Part shown: positions 24,723-33,074 of the stretch, one piece after another | How the letters are laid out: each line of letters starts with the position of its first letter | How positions within the stretch are numbered: the stretch's first letter is position 1 | Assembly: GCA_947625535.1 (NCBI GenBank) | Contig: CANQOR010000010.1 | Coordinates: 1-44,827 of the forward strand | Length of the DNA: 44,827 nucleotides | Origin: an uncultured Bacilli bacterium | GTDB lineage: Bacteria > Bacillota_I > Bacilli_A > RF39 > UBA660 | Direction: 5' to 3' | The notes under the pieces: generated by a model | What the model was told of the DNA's origin: nothing | The model's database searches: none | Seen by the model: only the letters and a program-made list of their open reading frames with translations | Program-made: the position numbers and the translations under genes

Positions 24723-25257
24723 ATTGTAATTTATTAACTTGGAATAATTCAACTTCAACTGGTGTTTCTTGACCAAATAAATCAATTAAAACATTTAATC
24801 TATTATTTTCAATATCAATATTATCTACAACACCATTCATTCCTTTAAATGGTCCATCAACAATTGTTACTTTATCACCAACTGCCATTTCAGATTCAAT
24901 ATTAACTCTACTCATACCCATTGAAGCTAAAATTCTATCTATTTCTTGAGGCATTAAAGGTGTAGGTTTAGCTTTATGTCCAGATGAACCAATAAACCCA
25001 GTAACTCCAGGAGTATTACGAACGATATACCACGCTTCATCAGACATAATCATTTCTACTAAAACATATCCAGGGAACATCTTTTTAACTTTTTCTTTTT
25101 TAACTCCATCTTTTACAACAACTTCTGTTGTTTCAGGAATAATAACTCTAAAGATATTATCTTGCATTCCCATAGAAATAGCTCTTTGTTCTAGTTTCTC
25201 TTTTACTTTAGATTCATGTCCACTATAAGTATTTACTACATACCATTCTTTTTCCAT
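24721..25257 (-). CDS. nusG: Transcription elongation/termination factor NusG
   Basis: Binds RNA polymerase to adjust elongation and pausing. NGN domain (WYVVNTYSGHESKVKEKLEQRA, FPGYVLVEMIMSDEAWYIVRNTPGVTGFIG) and C-terminal KOW domain (VGDKVTIVDGPFKGMNGVVDNID). Length 178 is normal. The start and the secE stop share one base (25257), so translation is coupled. Confidence 0.98.
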   Translation of the reverse strand: MEKEWYVVNTYSGHESKVKEKLEQRAISMGMQDNIFRVIIPETTEVVVKDGVKKEKVKKMFPGYVLVEMIMSDEAWYIVRNTPGVTGFIGSSGHKAKPTPLMPQEIDRILASMGMSRVNIESEMAVGDKVTIVDGPFKGMNGVVDNIDIENNRLNVLIDLFGQETPVEVELFQVNKLQ

Positions 25258-25700
25258 TATGAGAACAACTCCTTTATAAATGCAGCTAATAAATTAATTC
25301 CTTCAAAGAATAAACATAAAATAACACAGAAAATAATAACAGCTATAGAATATTTAATAATTTCCCCAATCTTTGGCCATACAACTTTCTTAAGTTCTTT
25401 ACCAACTAATTCTAAAAATCCTTCTTTTTTCTTAGCACTTTTTTTCTTCTTACCATTTTTATCTTTCTTAACTACATCATAATCTTCTTCGTCTTCATCT
25501 TCATCTGCATCTTCATATTCATCATCTTCAGATTCATTATCAAGATCTACTTCTTCTTCATCTAAAGTTTCTTCTTCTACTTCCTCTTGTAATTCTTCTT
25601 CTAGTTCTTCCTCTTCTTTAATTTCTTCTTTCTTAGATTTACTAGATTTCTTTACAATTTTACTTTCTTCTACATCTTTAATATTTTTCTTTCTTGCCAT
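25257..25700 (-). CDS. secE: SecE with long acidic N-terminal extension
   Basis: The last 55-60 residues are a standard single-helix SecE (GKELKKVVWPKIGEIIKYS then a membrane helix), the clamp of the SecYEG translocon. Before this are about 90 residues of low-complexity Lys/Glu/Asp sequence, including an almost continuous acidic run (about 30-75). Gram-positive SecE is usually about 60 residues in total. SD GAGGTGGG before ATG 25700. First gene of secE-nusG; the ribosomal gene rpmG that usually precedes it is absent. Confidence 0.93.
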   Translation of the reverse strand: MARKKNIKDVEESKIVKKSSKSKKEEIKEEEELEEELQEEVEEETLDEEEVDLDNESEDDEYEDADEDEDEEDYDVVKKDKNGKKKKSAKKKEGFLELVGKELKKVVWPKIGEIIKYSIAVIIFCVILCLFFEGINLLAAFIKELFS

Positions 25701-25726
25701 AAGCCCACCTCATATTTTTTTGTATT

Positions 25727-25747
25727 AAAAAAACACCTTTTCGTGTT
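25727..25747 (-). promoter_or_regulatory. Hairpin with T-run at the 5' end of the secE-nusG transcript
   Basis: AACAC, a six-base loop, GTGTT and then seven T on the minus strand. The hairpin starts at the predicted transcription start, so it cannot terminate the preceding unit (which has its own terminator at 25785-25810). It may stabilise the 5' end or cause an early pause. Confidence 0.4.
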
Positions 25748-25754
25748 CAATTAG

Positions 25755-25783
25755 AATATACCATAACTTACAAGTAAATTCAA
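25755..25783 (-). promoter_or_regulatory. Promoter of secE-nusG
   Basis: TTGAAT (25778-25783), 17-base spacer, TATATT (25755-25760) with TG one base before the -10, minus strand. Confidence 0.75.
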
Positions 25784-25784
25784 G

Positions 25785-25810
25785 AAAAAGTTCGAATTTA
25801 TCGAACTTTT
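25785..25810 (-). terminator. Terminator of mrnC-rlmB-sigH
   Basis: Perfect 10-base-pair stem AAAAGTTCGA/TCGAACTTTT (25786-25795 with 25801-25810), five-base loop, T-rich tail. Two bases of the sigH stop (25809-25811) lie in the stem. Confidence 0.9.
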
Positions 25811-26423
25811 ATCTCTCACTTAACAATTTTTTAATTTTATTTCTAACTCTTTGAATTGTATTATCTACTTGTTTTAAATTTTTATCTAATAATGTAGCTA
25901 TTTCATCATACTTTAAACCATTTATCATTAATGAATATACTTCATATTCACTATCAGATAAAATATTTCTTATACTTTGTAATAATTCTTGAAAAGTTTC
26001 TTCTTTTAAAATATTCTCTAACGGATCATTTTCCGAATTATCACTAAGTAAATCCATTAATGGTGATGCATAACTACTATATATATGTTCTAAACTTAAT
26101 GATTCATTAATTAACTTATTTTTAAGTCTTCCTGCTTTTATAATAGATACTTGTAATTTACGATCTACACATAATGTAATAAAACTCGCTAAAGAAGCTT
26201 CCCTATCTTCTCTATAACTATTAATTGCATCTGAAAAACCTACTAAAGCATCTTGAATTAAATCATGTTGATCATAACCTAGTATTTTAGCCATATTTGC
26301 ATATTTCTTAACTTCAATATCTATAATATAATGATATTTTTCAAATAATAAATCTTTAGCTTCTTCTGAAGCTTCATGGACCATTCCAATCAATTCATTA
26401 TCACTTATATCTTCGTAACTCAT
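25809..26423 (-). CDS. sigH: SigH-family RNA polymerase sigma factor
   Basis: A 204-residue sigma-70 family protein. Region 2 is visible as KYHYIIDIEVKKYA ... GYDQHDLIQDALVGFSDAINSYREDREASLASFITLCVDRKL, and region 4 as LSDSEYEVYSLMINGLKYDEIATLLDKNLKQVDNTIQRVRNKIKK, the pattern of SigH/Spo0H. The conserved mrnC-rlmB-sigH-secE-nusG order supports SigH rather than an ECF factor. In relatives it drives competence or early sporulation genes; no such genes are in the window, so its regulon here is unknown. It begins eight bases after rlmB. Confidence 0.9.
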   Translation of the reverse strand: MSYEDISDNELIGMVHEASEEAKDLLFEKYHYIIDIEVKKYANMAKILGYDQHDLIQDALVGFSDAINSYREDREASLASFITLCVDRKLQVSIIKAGRLKNKLINESLSLEHIYSSYASPLMDLLSDNSENDPLENILKEETFQELLQSIRNILSDSEYEVYSLMINGLKYDEIATLLDKNLKQVDNTIQRVRNKIKKLLSER

Positions 26424-26431
26424 ATTAACCT

Positions 26432-27115
26432 CTACTTATTAACAATACCATATATTAAGATAGCTGCTGCTACTGAAGCATTTAAACTATTAACATGACC
26501 ATATTGAGGAATAGCTAATATTACATCACAATTCTTTTTTACTAATCTTCCTACTCCGTTACCTTCACTACCAATAACTAATAATACTTTAGGAGCATAA
26601 GAAACATTTTTATAATTTTCTCCATCCATATCTGCAGCATAAACAAAATAACCATTATCTTTAAAATCATCTATAACATTAACTAAGTTATTAACCATTG
26701 CTATATTAACATGTTCTAAAGCTCCACTACTAGTTCTCATAACTGTTGATGTAACGCTAACACTTCTATCTTTAGGAATAATAATTGATTTAATTCCTGC
26801 TGCTTCACAAGTTCTAATAATTGCTCCAAAATTATGTGGATCTTCTAAATGATCTAACATAACTACTACATCATCATTTAACATTGTCTTATAATCAACA
26901 TATTCATAATCATCTACAACAATTATTATTCCTTGGTGTTTACCTTCTACCATACCATCCATTTTATGAATATCCATTGTTGCATAACTAATTTTATTAT
27001 CTTTTATAAAATTTATAATATCTTTATCATTAAAATTATTAGCTAAATAAACTTTCTTAATTGCTTTAACGTTATCTTTAAGTTCATTAAATACATTTTT
27101 ACCAAATACTTTCAT
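26432..27115 (-). CDS. rlmB: 23S rRNA 2'-O-methyltransferase of the RlmB/TrmH family (SPOUT)
   Basis: SPOUT-class methyltransferase with the three family motifs: LEDPHNFGAIIRTCEAAGI (motif 1), LLVIGSEGNGV (motif 2) and IPQYGHVNSLNASVAAAILIY (motif 3). An N-terminal L30e-like substrate-binding domain (KNVFNELKDNVKAIKKVYLAN) precedes it. At 227 residues it is slightly short for RlmB. The neighbourhood (mrnC before, sigH after) is the standard Firmicutes one. Starts on the last base of mrnC, so translation is coupled. Confidence 0.93.
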   Translation of the reverse strand: MKVFGKNVFNELKDNVKAIKKVYLANNFNDKDIINFIKDNKISYATMDIHKMDGMVEGKHQGIIIVVDDYEYVDYKTMLNDDVVVMLDHLEDPHNFGAIIRTCEAAGIKSIIIPKDRSVSVTSTVMRTSSGALEHVNIAMVNNLVNVIDDFKDNGYFVYAADMDGENYKNVSYAPKVLLVIGSEGNGVGRLVKKNCDVILAIPQYGHVNSLNASVAAAILIYGIVNK

Positions 27116-27480
27116 TACTCTTCACCTACAATAAAATTCATAATTTCTTTGATTCTATCATTCTTACCAGCAAAATATAATTTACCTATTAAAGCTTCTA
27201 ACCCTGTTGCTAAACGATATGTCACAATATCCGTACTTTTACTTTTATGCCCTTTAGCATTACGTCCCCATTTGACTATTTCCAATTCTTCTTCCGTTAA
27301 ATAGTTAGCTTGTTCTAATCTTTCTAAATGTTTACGTTGACTTCTAGCACTAACATAATATAAACTTCTTTGTTGTAATTCTCCTATTTTGCATATTCCT
27401 TTTTTAATTAAATACTCTCTTATATATTGTTCATAAATTGTATCACCCATATAAGCCATAACTAACGGATTATCATACAT
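27115..27480 (-). CDS. mrnC: Mini-ribonuclease III
   Basis: A stand-alone RNase III catalytic domain without the dsRNA-binding domain, which trims 23S rRNA ends in Bacillus. The motif LVMAYMGDTIYEQYIREYL contains the metal-binding Asp, with AKGHKSKSTDIVTYRLATGLEALIGKLYF matching the second acidic helix. I start at ATG 27480 behind GGTGGTGG; upstream in-frame GTG and TTG codons are part of the SD region. Length 121 is normal. cysS, usually just upstream, is not here: lgt precedes instead. Confidence 0.94.
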   Translation of the reverse strand: MYDNPLVMAYMGDTIYEQYIREYLIKKGICKIGELQQRSLYYVSARSQRKHLERLEQANYLTEEELEIVKWGRNAKGHKSKSTDIVTYRLATGLEALIGKLYFAGKNDRIKEIMNFIVGEE

Positions 27481-27496
27481 ATTTACCACCACCAAT

Positions 27497-27525
27497 AATT
27501 TAACATAATAATCTTAAATTGCCAA
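27497..27525 (-). promoter_or_regulatory. Probable promoter of mrnC-rlmB-sigH
   Basis: TTGGCA (27520-27525), 17-base spacer, TAAATT (27497-27502) with TG one base before the -10, minus strand; it sits directly after the lgt stop codon. Read-through from lgt is also possible because I see no terminator between them. Confidence 0.55.
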
Positions 27526-28335
27526 TTATTCCTTAACTTTTTTCTTCGGATAATATAAACCTTTTTTTAATCTATTAAAGCATAAATATATAAAACATAT
27601 TAGTCCTATTACAAAACATAATAAAGATACTAATTGAGCAACTTTAAACCCCATAAACATTAAAGAATCAGTTCTTAAAGATTCAATAAATACTCTACCT
27701 ACACTATACCACATTAAATAAACACAAGTAAGTTGACCAACCTTTAAATACTTATAATACTTTCTAATAAGTAATATAACTATAAACCCTAATAAACACC
27801 ATAATGATTCATATAAAAATGTTGGATGATAATAAATACCACCTATCTTCATTCCTTTAATAATAAAATCAGGTATAAATAAACTCTTTAAATTTTCTAA
27901 AGTAGTTACTGGTCCATGAGCTTCACTATTAAAGAAATTACCCCATCTTCCAATAGCTTGAGCAATTATTAAAGAAGGAACTGCTATATCAGTCATTCTA
28001 AAAGGATTTACATCTCTTATCTTGCAATAAATAACCAAGGTAATAAAACCAAATAAAATACCTCCATGAATAGCTAAACCACCATTCCATACTTTAAATA
28101 TATCTATTATATTATCTTTATATAAATTAAAATTAAAAATAACATAATAAAGACGGGCACCTATAATACCAAAGATAACTACCCAAAAAGTTAAATCAAA
28201 AACAAAATCTTTTGGTAAATCAAACTTCTTTGCTTCCTTAGATGCTAATAAGTATCCGATAATAACACCTAATAATATTAAAACAGAATACCATCTTATA
28301 CTAAAATTACCTATTGTAAATATATTTGGATTCAT
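27526..28335 (-). CDS. lgt: Prolipoprotein diacylglyceryl transferase Lgt
   Basis: Seven-helix membrane enzyme that attaches diacylglycerol to the lipobox Cys of prolipoproteins, the first step of lipoprotein maturation. The Lgt signature GRWGNFFNSEAHG is intact, as are HGGILFGF and the late YLMWYSVGRVFIESLRTD. Length 269 is normal. SD AGGAGGAAAG. Its presence agrees with the lipobox protein at 2793-3833. Confidence 0.97.
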   Translation of the reverse strand: MNPNIFTIGNFSIRWYSVLILLGVIIGYLLASKEAKKFDLPKDFVFDLTFWVVIFGIIGARLYYVIFNFNLYKDNIIDIFKVWNGGLAIHGGILFGFITLVIYCKIRDVNPFRMTDIAVPSLIIAQAIGRWGNFFNSEAHGPVTTLENLKSLFIPDFIIKGMKIGGIYYHPTFLYESLWCLLGFIVILLIRKYYKYLKVGQLTCVYLMWYSVGRVFIESLRTDSLMFMGFKVAQLVSLLCFVIGLICFIYLCFNRLKKGLYYPKKKVKE

Positions 28336-28358
28336 AACTTTCCTCCTTAAGTAATCGT

Positions 28359-28368
28359 ATTATATCAC
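28359..28368 (-). promoter_or_regulatory. Extended -10 promoter of lgt
   Basis: TGTGATATAAT on the minus strand (TATAAT at 28359-28364), about 24 bases before the ATG. No good -35 hexamer at the right distance; the extended TG probably compensates. Confidence 0.6.
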
Positions 28369-28400
28369 ATATTTAAAACGCTATTAATAACATTAATCTA

Positions 28401-28435
28401 AAATAAGAAGTTATCTCTACAATAACTTCTTATTT
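28401..28435 (-). terminator. Long hairpin after the cysteine-repeat gene, probable terminator
   Basis: Perfect 14-base-pair stem (28401-28414 with 28422-28435), seven-base loop. The minus-strand T-run after it is short (TTTT within the stem end), so termination may be weaker than elsewhere. The rest of 28336-28532 is plain A+T-rich sequence. Confidence 0.7.
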
Positions 28436-28532
28436 CTTATTTTAATAATTAACTTTATTCAATAATTTAATTTTAAACATTAATTACCTTCTATAATTTA
28501 TAATTACTTCTTAAAATTTTATTAAATATTTT

Positions 28533-29273
28533 TTATCTTGGACAAGTTTTATTATAAGTTTTACCATTACTTGTTACTTCACATTCATAATTTTTACAAG
28601 TAACATTTGAATCACCAGATGAAACATTATAATTACCATTCGTATCTACATTGGCACAAGCTGTATCTAGCATTATTTCGAAATTAGATTCATAATCAAT
28701 TGTTCTTTTATTATATTCTCCAGTTTTACAATCTTTAGTATAAAGTTCCATCTTTTCTCCTTCTGCAAGTTGATAATCAGGATTCTTTTGTATTTTTTCG
28801 ATTAACTCATCATCAATATCTATATAAGCACATACATTATTACCACATGTTCCTTTTGTAAATGTACTTTCATCAATATCAACATTATAGTTTCCACTTT
28901 CATCTACTAAAGAACACATATTATCTAATTGTTTTTTAGCTTTTGTTTCAGCATCTTCCGTTACTTCTTCTTTTTCTTGTTCTTCTTTATCTTCCTTTTT
29001 CTCTACTTCTTTCGTTTCATCTTGTTTTAAAATATATTTATTATAAAGTTCTTTAAGATCAAAAACACCTATTAAATGTAATAAGAAAGCAACAGCTACA
29101 ATTAAAATAATTAATGCTAAGAGAAAAGAGAAAAATCCTCCCCCTTTATTACTATTATCATCATTATTATAGTTCATATTTTGTTGAGGCATTTGATTCC
29201 AATTGTTAAAATTATTAGGATTATAATTATTATATCCGTTATTATAACCATTATTATAATATTGATTATTCAT
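28533..29273 (-). CDS. Membrane-anchored protein with two cysteine-rich repeats
   Basis: Not a family I recognise. The first 42 residues are Asn/Tyr/Gln-rich with repeats of NNGYNN, on the cytoplasmic side; then GGG, one membrane helix (about 47-68), a Lys/Glu linker (about 83-115), and two repeats. Each repeat reads C-x2-VD-x2-GNYNV followed after about ten residues by TC-x3-x-C (MCSLVDESGNYNV ... TCGNNVC and ACANVDTNGNYNV ... TCKNYEC). Further cysteines (KDC, KTC) make ten or so in total, likely disulfides outside the cell. Low-complexity tail in the cytoplasm and repeats outside suggest a surface or matrix protein. SD GGAGG. Single-gene unit. Confidence 0.75.
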   Translation of the reverse strand: MNNQYYNNGYNNGYNNYNPNNFNNWNQMPQQNMNYNNDDNSNKGGGFFSFLLALIILIVAVAFLLHLIGVFDLKELYNKYILKQDETKEVEKKEDKEEQEKEEVTEDAETKAKKQLDNMCSLVDESGNYNVDIDESTFTKGTCGNNVCAYIDIDDELIEKIQKNPDYQLAEGEKMELYTKDCKTGEYNKRTIDYESNFEIMLDTACANVDTNGNYNVSSGDSNVTCKNYECEVTSNGKTYNKTCPR

Positions 29274-29354
29274 ATTTAACCTCCACTTATTTATTCTAAT
29301 ATTAATAATATCATAAATTTAAAACATAAAACATAACTACTTTTATAATTTTAC

Positions 29355-29395
29355 AAAAAAATACTTAAGAATTACTTTAAATTCTTAAGTATTTT
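29355..29395 (-). terminator. Terminator of the radical SAM-DUF7666-uvrA-hypothetical operon
   Basis: Perfect 15-base-pair stem (29358-29372 with 29381-29395), eight-base loop, T-run on the minus strand. The stop codon of the last gene (29372-29374) is inside. Confidence 0.92.
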
Positions 29396-29740
29396 AACTA
29401 ATTCCATTAACTTAGGTGGATACTTTAAAGCCCCACTTTTATGATAGTATGTATCAAATTCATCATAAAACGCCAAACGCCACATCGGTGATAAAGGTTC
29501 ATGGTCTTTAGTTTTATCTGGCCAATAGTCAAATTCATCTAAATCTTCATATTCCCAAACTAAATCATTAATCTTCTTTAATGTTAAAGAATCAATTTTA
29601 TATTCCCATAATTCTCCATTAACATCAATTACATTAGCATCTAAATTAATAATAATATAATTCATATCTTTATATTCTATTTCGATTCTTTTAATTTTAG
29701 GTTTATTATTAACCATCTTTTTTACATCTAATTCTGCCAT
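29372..29740 (-). CDS. Hypothetical protein, last gene of the uvrA operon
   Basis: A 122-residue soluble acidic protein with no membrane segment and no family I recognise. It shows strands at IKRIEIEYKDMNYIIINLDA and a Trp-rich middle (LVWEYEDLDEFDYWPD, MWRLAFYDEFDTYYH). It starts seven bases after the uvrA stop and ends inside the terminator. Coding is supported by operon position and length. Function unknown. Confidence 0.65.
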   Translation of the reverse strand: MAELDVKKMVNNKPKIKRIEIEYKDMNYIIINLDANVIDVNGELWEYKIDSLTLKKINDLVWEYEDLDEFDYWPDKTKDHEPLSPMWRLAFYDEFDTYYHKSGALKYPPKLMELVKILKNLK

Positions 29741-29747
29741 TTTACAC

Positions 29748-32552
29748 CTATAAAACTTTCTTTAACCATTCACCAGTATAACTATTTTTGTCTTTAGCTA
29801 CCTGTTCTGGTGTACCAGTTGCAACTATTGTACCACCTTCATCGCCACCTTCAGGTCCTAAATCAATTATGTAATCTGCTACTTTTATAACGTCAAGATT
29901 ATGTTCAATTACAATTACAGTGTCTCCATTATCGACAATTCTATGTAAAATAACTAAAAGTTTTTTGATATCATCACTATGTAAACCAGTAGTTGGTTCA
30001 TCTAGAATAAAGACACTTTTACCAGTAGCTTTCTTTTGTAATTCTTTAGCTAATTTAACACGTCCAGCTTCTCCTCCAGATAAAGTAGGTGCTGATTGAC
30101 CAAGTTCTATATAAGATAAACCAACATCCATCATTACTTGAATTTTATTTTTTACTTTTGGAATATTATCAAAAAATTCTAAAGCTTCTGAAACACGCAT
30201 ATGTAAAACATCAGCTATACTCTTACCCTTAAATTTTACATCTAATGTCTCTTTATTATATCTAGTTCCTTTACATACTTCACAAGGAACATATACATCA
30301 GGTAAGAAATTCATTTCAATACGTTTTACACCATCACCATAACAAGCTTCACAACGTCCACCTTTAACATTAAATGAGAACCTATTCTTACCATAACCTC
30401 TCATTTTAGATTCTTTCATATTAGCAAAAACATCTCTAATATCATCAAATACCCCAACATAAGTTGCTGGATTACTACGAGGTGTACGACCAATTGGATC
30501 TTGAGTAATATGAACTACTTTATCAATGTTTTCCATTCCTTTAACTTCTTTACAAGTTCCAACTATTGTCTTAGATTTATAAACTTTCTTAGCTAACGCA
30601 TTATATAAAATATCATTTACTAATGTTGATTTACCACTACCAGAAACACCTGTTACACAAATGAATTTACCTAAAGGAAATTTAACATTTAAATTCTTTA
30701 AATTATGTTCTTTAGCACCTTTTACTTCTAAGAATAATCCGTTGCCTTTTCTTCTTTTTTTAGGTACTTCAATTTTCATTTCACCCGTTAAATATTTCCC
30801 AGTTAAAGAATTAGGATTTTTCATTACTTCTTGTGGTGTTCCCGCTGCCATAATATGTCCTCCTAAAACACCAGCTCCTGGTCCAATATCAACTAAGTAA
30901 TCCGCAGCTAACATAGTATCTGTATCATGTTCAACGACAATTAATGTATTACCTAAATCACGCATTTCTTTCATTGATGCAATTAACTTTTCATTATCTC
31001 TTTGATGTAAACCTATACTAGGTTCATCTAATACATATAAAACCCCAGATAACTTACTACCAATCTGTGTCGCTAAACGAATTCTTTGTGCTTCTCCACC
31101 AGATAAAGTTCCCGCTGCTCTATTAAGTGTTATATAACCTAAACCAACATTATTTAAAAACTCTAATCTATTACATATCTCTTTTACTAATAATTCACTT
31201 ATTTGTTGTTGCTCCTTATTAAGCTTTAAATTCTTCATAAACTTATATAAATCAGCAATACTTAAAGCTGTCATATCATAAATATTTTTCTTATTTATAT
31301 AAACATTTAATATATCTTTTTTAAGTCTAGTACCATGGCATAAAGGACATTCTTGTTCAATCATAAATCCTTCTATCCATTCTCTAATCCATCCAGCTGT
31401 TGTTTCTACTTGACGTCTTTCTAAATTAGTAATAATTCCTTCAAAATAATCTGTTTTTGTTCTAACATTACCATTTCTTGAAACATACTTAAAATCTAAT
31501 AAATCAGGTGAACCATATAAAATAATATCCAATTTATCTTTAGGTATATCTTTAATAGGATCATCTAAAGATATCCCATAATAATTGGCAACTGTTTCCA
31601 CTTCCGTAAATAAAGTATTTTGTTCTTCTGTAAGAGTTAAAATACCTCCTTTTCTTATACTCTTTTTCATATCAGGCATTAATAACTCTTCAGATATCTT
31701 CATCTTCATACCTAAACCATTACATTCAGGACAAGCCCCAAATGGTGAATTAAATGAAAACATTCTTGTTTCTAATTTAGGCATTGAATAATTACAATGA
31801 ACACAAGCATAATTTTCACTCATTAATAATTCTTCACTACCTATTATATTAAATAAAACTAAACCATTAGATAACTTAGTACTAGTTTCTATTGATTCAA
31901 AGATTCTTGATCTTTCATCATCTCTAACTACAACACGATCAACTATTACTTCAATTGTATCTTTTTTATTTTTCTCTAACTTAATATCTTCAGCTAAATC
32001 ACGAATTTCCCCATTAACTCTTACACGACTATAACCTTTTTGACGTAAGTCATCTAGTATTTGTTGATGAGCTCCTTTTTCACCTCTAACAACTGGTGAT
32101 ATTATTTCAATCTTTGTTCCTTCTGGCATCCCCATTATTTTATTAGTCATTTCTTCAATACTTTGACTATTAATTGGTTCATGATGATTAGGACAATAAG
32201 GAATACCTATTCTAGCAAATAACAATCTTAAATAATCATATATTTCTGTTACAGTTCCTACTGTACTACGAGGATTATTATTCGTACTTTTTTGATCAAT
32301 ACTTATACTAGGACTTAATCCTTCAATACTATCAACATCTGGTTTACTAGTACCACCTAAAAATTGTCTTGCATAAGCTGATAAACTTTCAACATATCTT
32401 CTTTGTCCTTCAGCATAAATGGTATCAAAAGCTAAACTACTTTTACCACTACCAGAAACACCAGTCATAACAACTAAAGAATTCTTAGGTATCTCTAAAT
32501 CTATATTTTGTAGATTATTCTCTCTAGCTCCCTTGATTACTATTTTGTCCAT
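29748..32552 (-). CDS. uvrA: UvrA, excinuclease ABC subunit A
   Basis: DNA-damage recognition ATPase of nucleotide excision repair. Two ABC modules (Walker A GVSGSGKSSLAFDT and GVSGSGKSTLV; signatures LSGGEAQRIRLA and LSGGEAGRVKLA; Walker B VLYVLDEPSIGLH and VFILDEPTTGLH) and zinc-binding cysteines (CVHCNY ... CPECNG, CEACYGDG ... CEVCKG). Length 934 is normal. It starts 29 bases inside the preceding DUF7666 gene, so it is translationally coupled. uvrB, a frequent neighbour, is not in the window. Confidence 0.98.
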   Translation of the reverse strand: MDKIVIKGARENNLQNIDLEIPKNSLVVMTGVSGSGKSSLAFDTIYAEGQRRYVESLSAYARQFLGGTSKPDVDSIEGLSPSISIDQKSTNNNPRSTVGTVTEIYDYLRLLFARIGIPYCPNHHEPINSQSIEEMTNKIMGMPEGTKIEIISPVVRGEKGAHQQILDDLRQKGYSRVRVNGEIRDLAEDIKLEKNKKDTIEVIVDRVVVRDDERSRIFESIETSTKLSNGLVLFNIIGSEELLMSENYACVHCNYSMPKLETRMFSFNSPFGACPECNGLGMKMKISEELLMPDMKKSIRKGGILTLTEEQNTLFTEVETVANYYGISLDDPIKDIPKDKLDIILYGSPDLLDFKYVSRNGNVRTKTDYFEGIITNLERRQVETTAGWIREWIEGFMIEQECPLCHGTRLKKDILNVYINKKNIYDMTALSIADLYKFMKNLKLNKEQQQISELLVKEICNRLEFLNNVGLGYITLNRAAGTLSGGEAQRIRLATQIGSKLSGVLYVLDEPSIGLHQRDNEKLIASMKEMRDLGNTLIVVEHDTDTMLAADYLVDIGPGAGVLGGHIMAAGTPQEVMKNPNSLTGKYLTGEMKIEVPKKRRKGNGLFLEVKGAKEHNLKNLNVKFPLGKFICVTGVSGSGKSTLVNDILYNALAKKVYKSKTIVGTCKEVKGMENIDKVVHITQDPIGRTPRSNPATYVGVFDDIRDVFANMKESKMRGYGKNRFSFNVKGGRCEACYGDGVKRIEMNFLPDVYVPCEVCKGTRYNKETLDVKFKGKSIADVLHMRVSEALEFFDNIPKVKNKIQVMMDVGLSYIELGQSAPTLSGGEAGRVKLAKELQKKATGKSVFILDEPTTGLHSDDIKKLLVILHRIVDNGDTVIVIEHNLDVIKVADYIIDLGPEGGDEGGTIVATGTPEQVAKDKNSYTGEWLKKVL

Positions 32553-33072
32553 TTTCTAACACCATCCTTATCTGATTTTCTCTTTCTTCAAAAGAAGAAG
32601 AATATAAATCTGTACATCCAAATTGATAAAACAACAACCATTCTAACATTGGAATATTTTTACGATATAATTTTAAATATTGTTTTTTCTCGTGTTCTGT
32701 TAATTTTAAAGTCATTAAAAACTTTCGATTATTAAAATCATGATCTTTTAACATTCTAGCTATAATTTCTTTACGTTCCATAAAATGTGTTATTGTTATT
32801 TCTTCTACTGCATACATTTCATAGTATCCATAATATTCATCATTAAATTCTAAACACTTTCCACGCCCTATTACTTCTGCAACACAAGCTTCTCCCAAAG
32901 GATATTCAAAATATCTAAATACATCACTTAAACTTGTACACATATGAAAACCATTACCATCGTTTCCAAATGATATTTCTCCATGTGCTCTATATGTTTC
33001 CCCTTCTTTAAAAGGTTTCCCATATCTATTAGTTTTATCTACATTGAATGCTTTATACCCCTTGACTTCCAT
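32524..33072 (-). CDS. DUF7666-like protein
   Basis: A 182-residue soluble protein. The first part, GYKAFNVDKTNRYGKPFKEGETY then GNGFHMCTSLSDVFRYF, matches the pattern I associate with DUF7666, small domains often found in phage or accessory regions. AVEEITITHFMERKEIIARML follows and a helical C-terminus. No catalytic motif can be named. It starts two bases after the radical SAM gene and its end overlaps uvrA. Family call moderate; function unknown. Confidence 0.7.
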   Translation of the reverse strand: MEVKGYKAFNVDKTNRYGKPFKEGETYRAHGEISFGNDGNGFHMCTSLSDVFRYFEYPLGEACVAEVIGRGKCLEFNDEYYGYYEMYAVEEITITHFMERKEIIARMLKDHDFNNRKFLMTLKLTEHEKKQYLKLYRKNIPMLEWLLFYQFGCTDLYSSSFEERENQIRMVLENGQNSNQGS

Positions 33073-33074
33073 TG

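Noticed and set aside
25216-25482. Plus-strand reading frame opposite secE and nusG
   Set aside because: Covers the junction of two certain genes and shows no independent signals.
29190-29273. Tandem AT-rich repeats at the start of 28533-29273 as a microsatellite
   Set aside because: They encode an in-frame Asn/Tyr/Gly repeat in a gene with SD and promoter-like sequence; a coding repeat is the simpler reading.
30661-31791. Two plus-strand reading frames (30661-30900 and 31585-31791) opposite uvrA
   Set aside because: Opposite a conserved gene; no SD or recognisable protein. The frame at 42744-42935 opposite a permease is rejected for the same reason.
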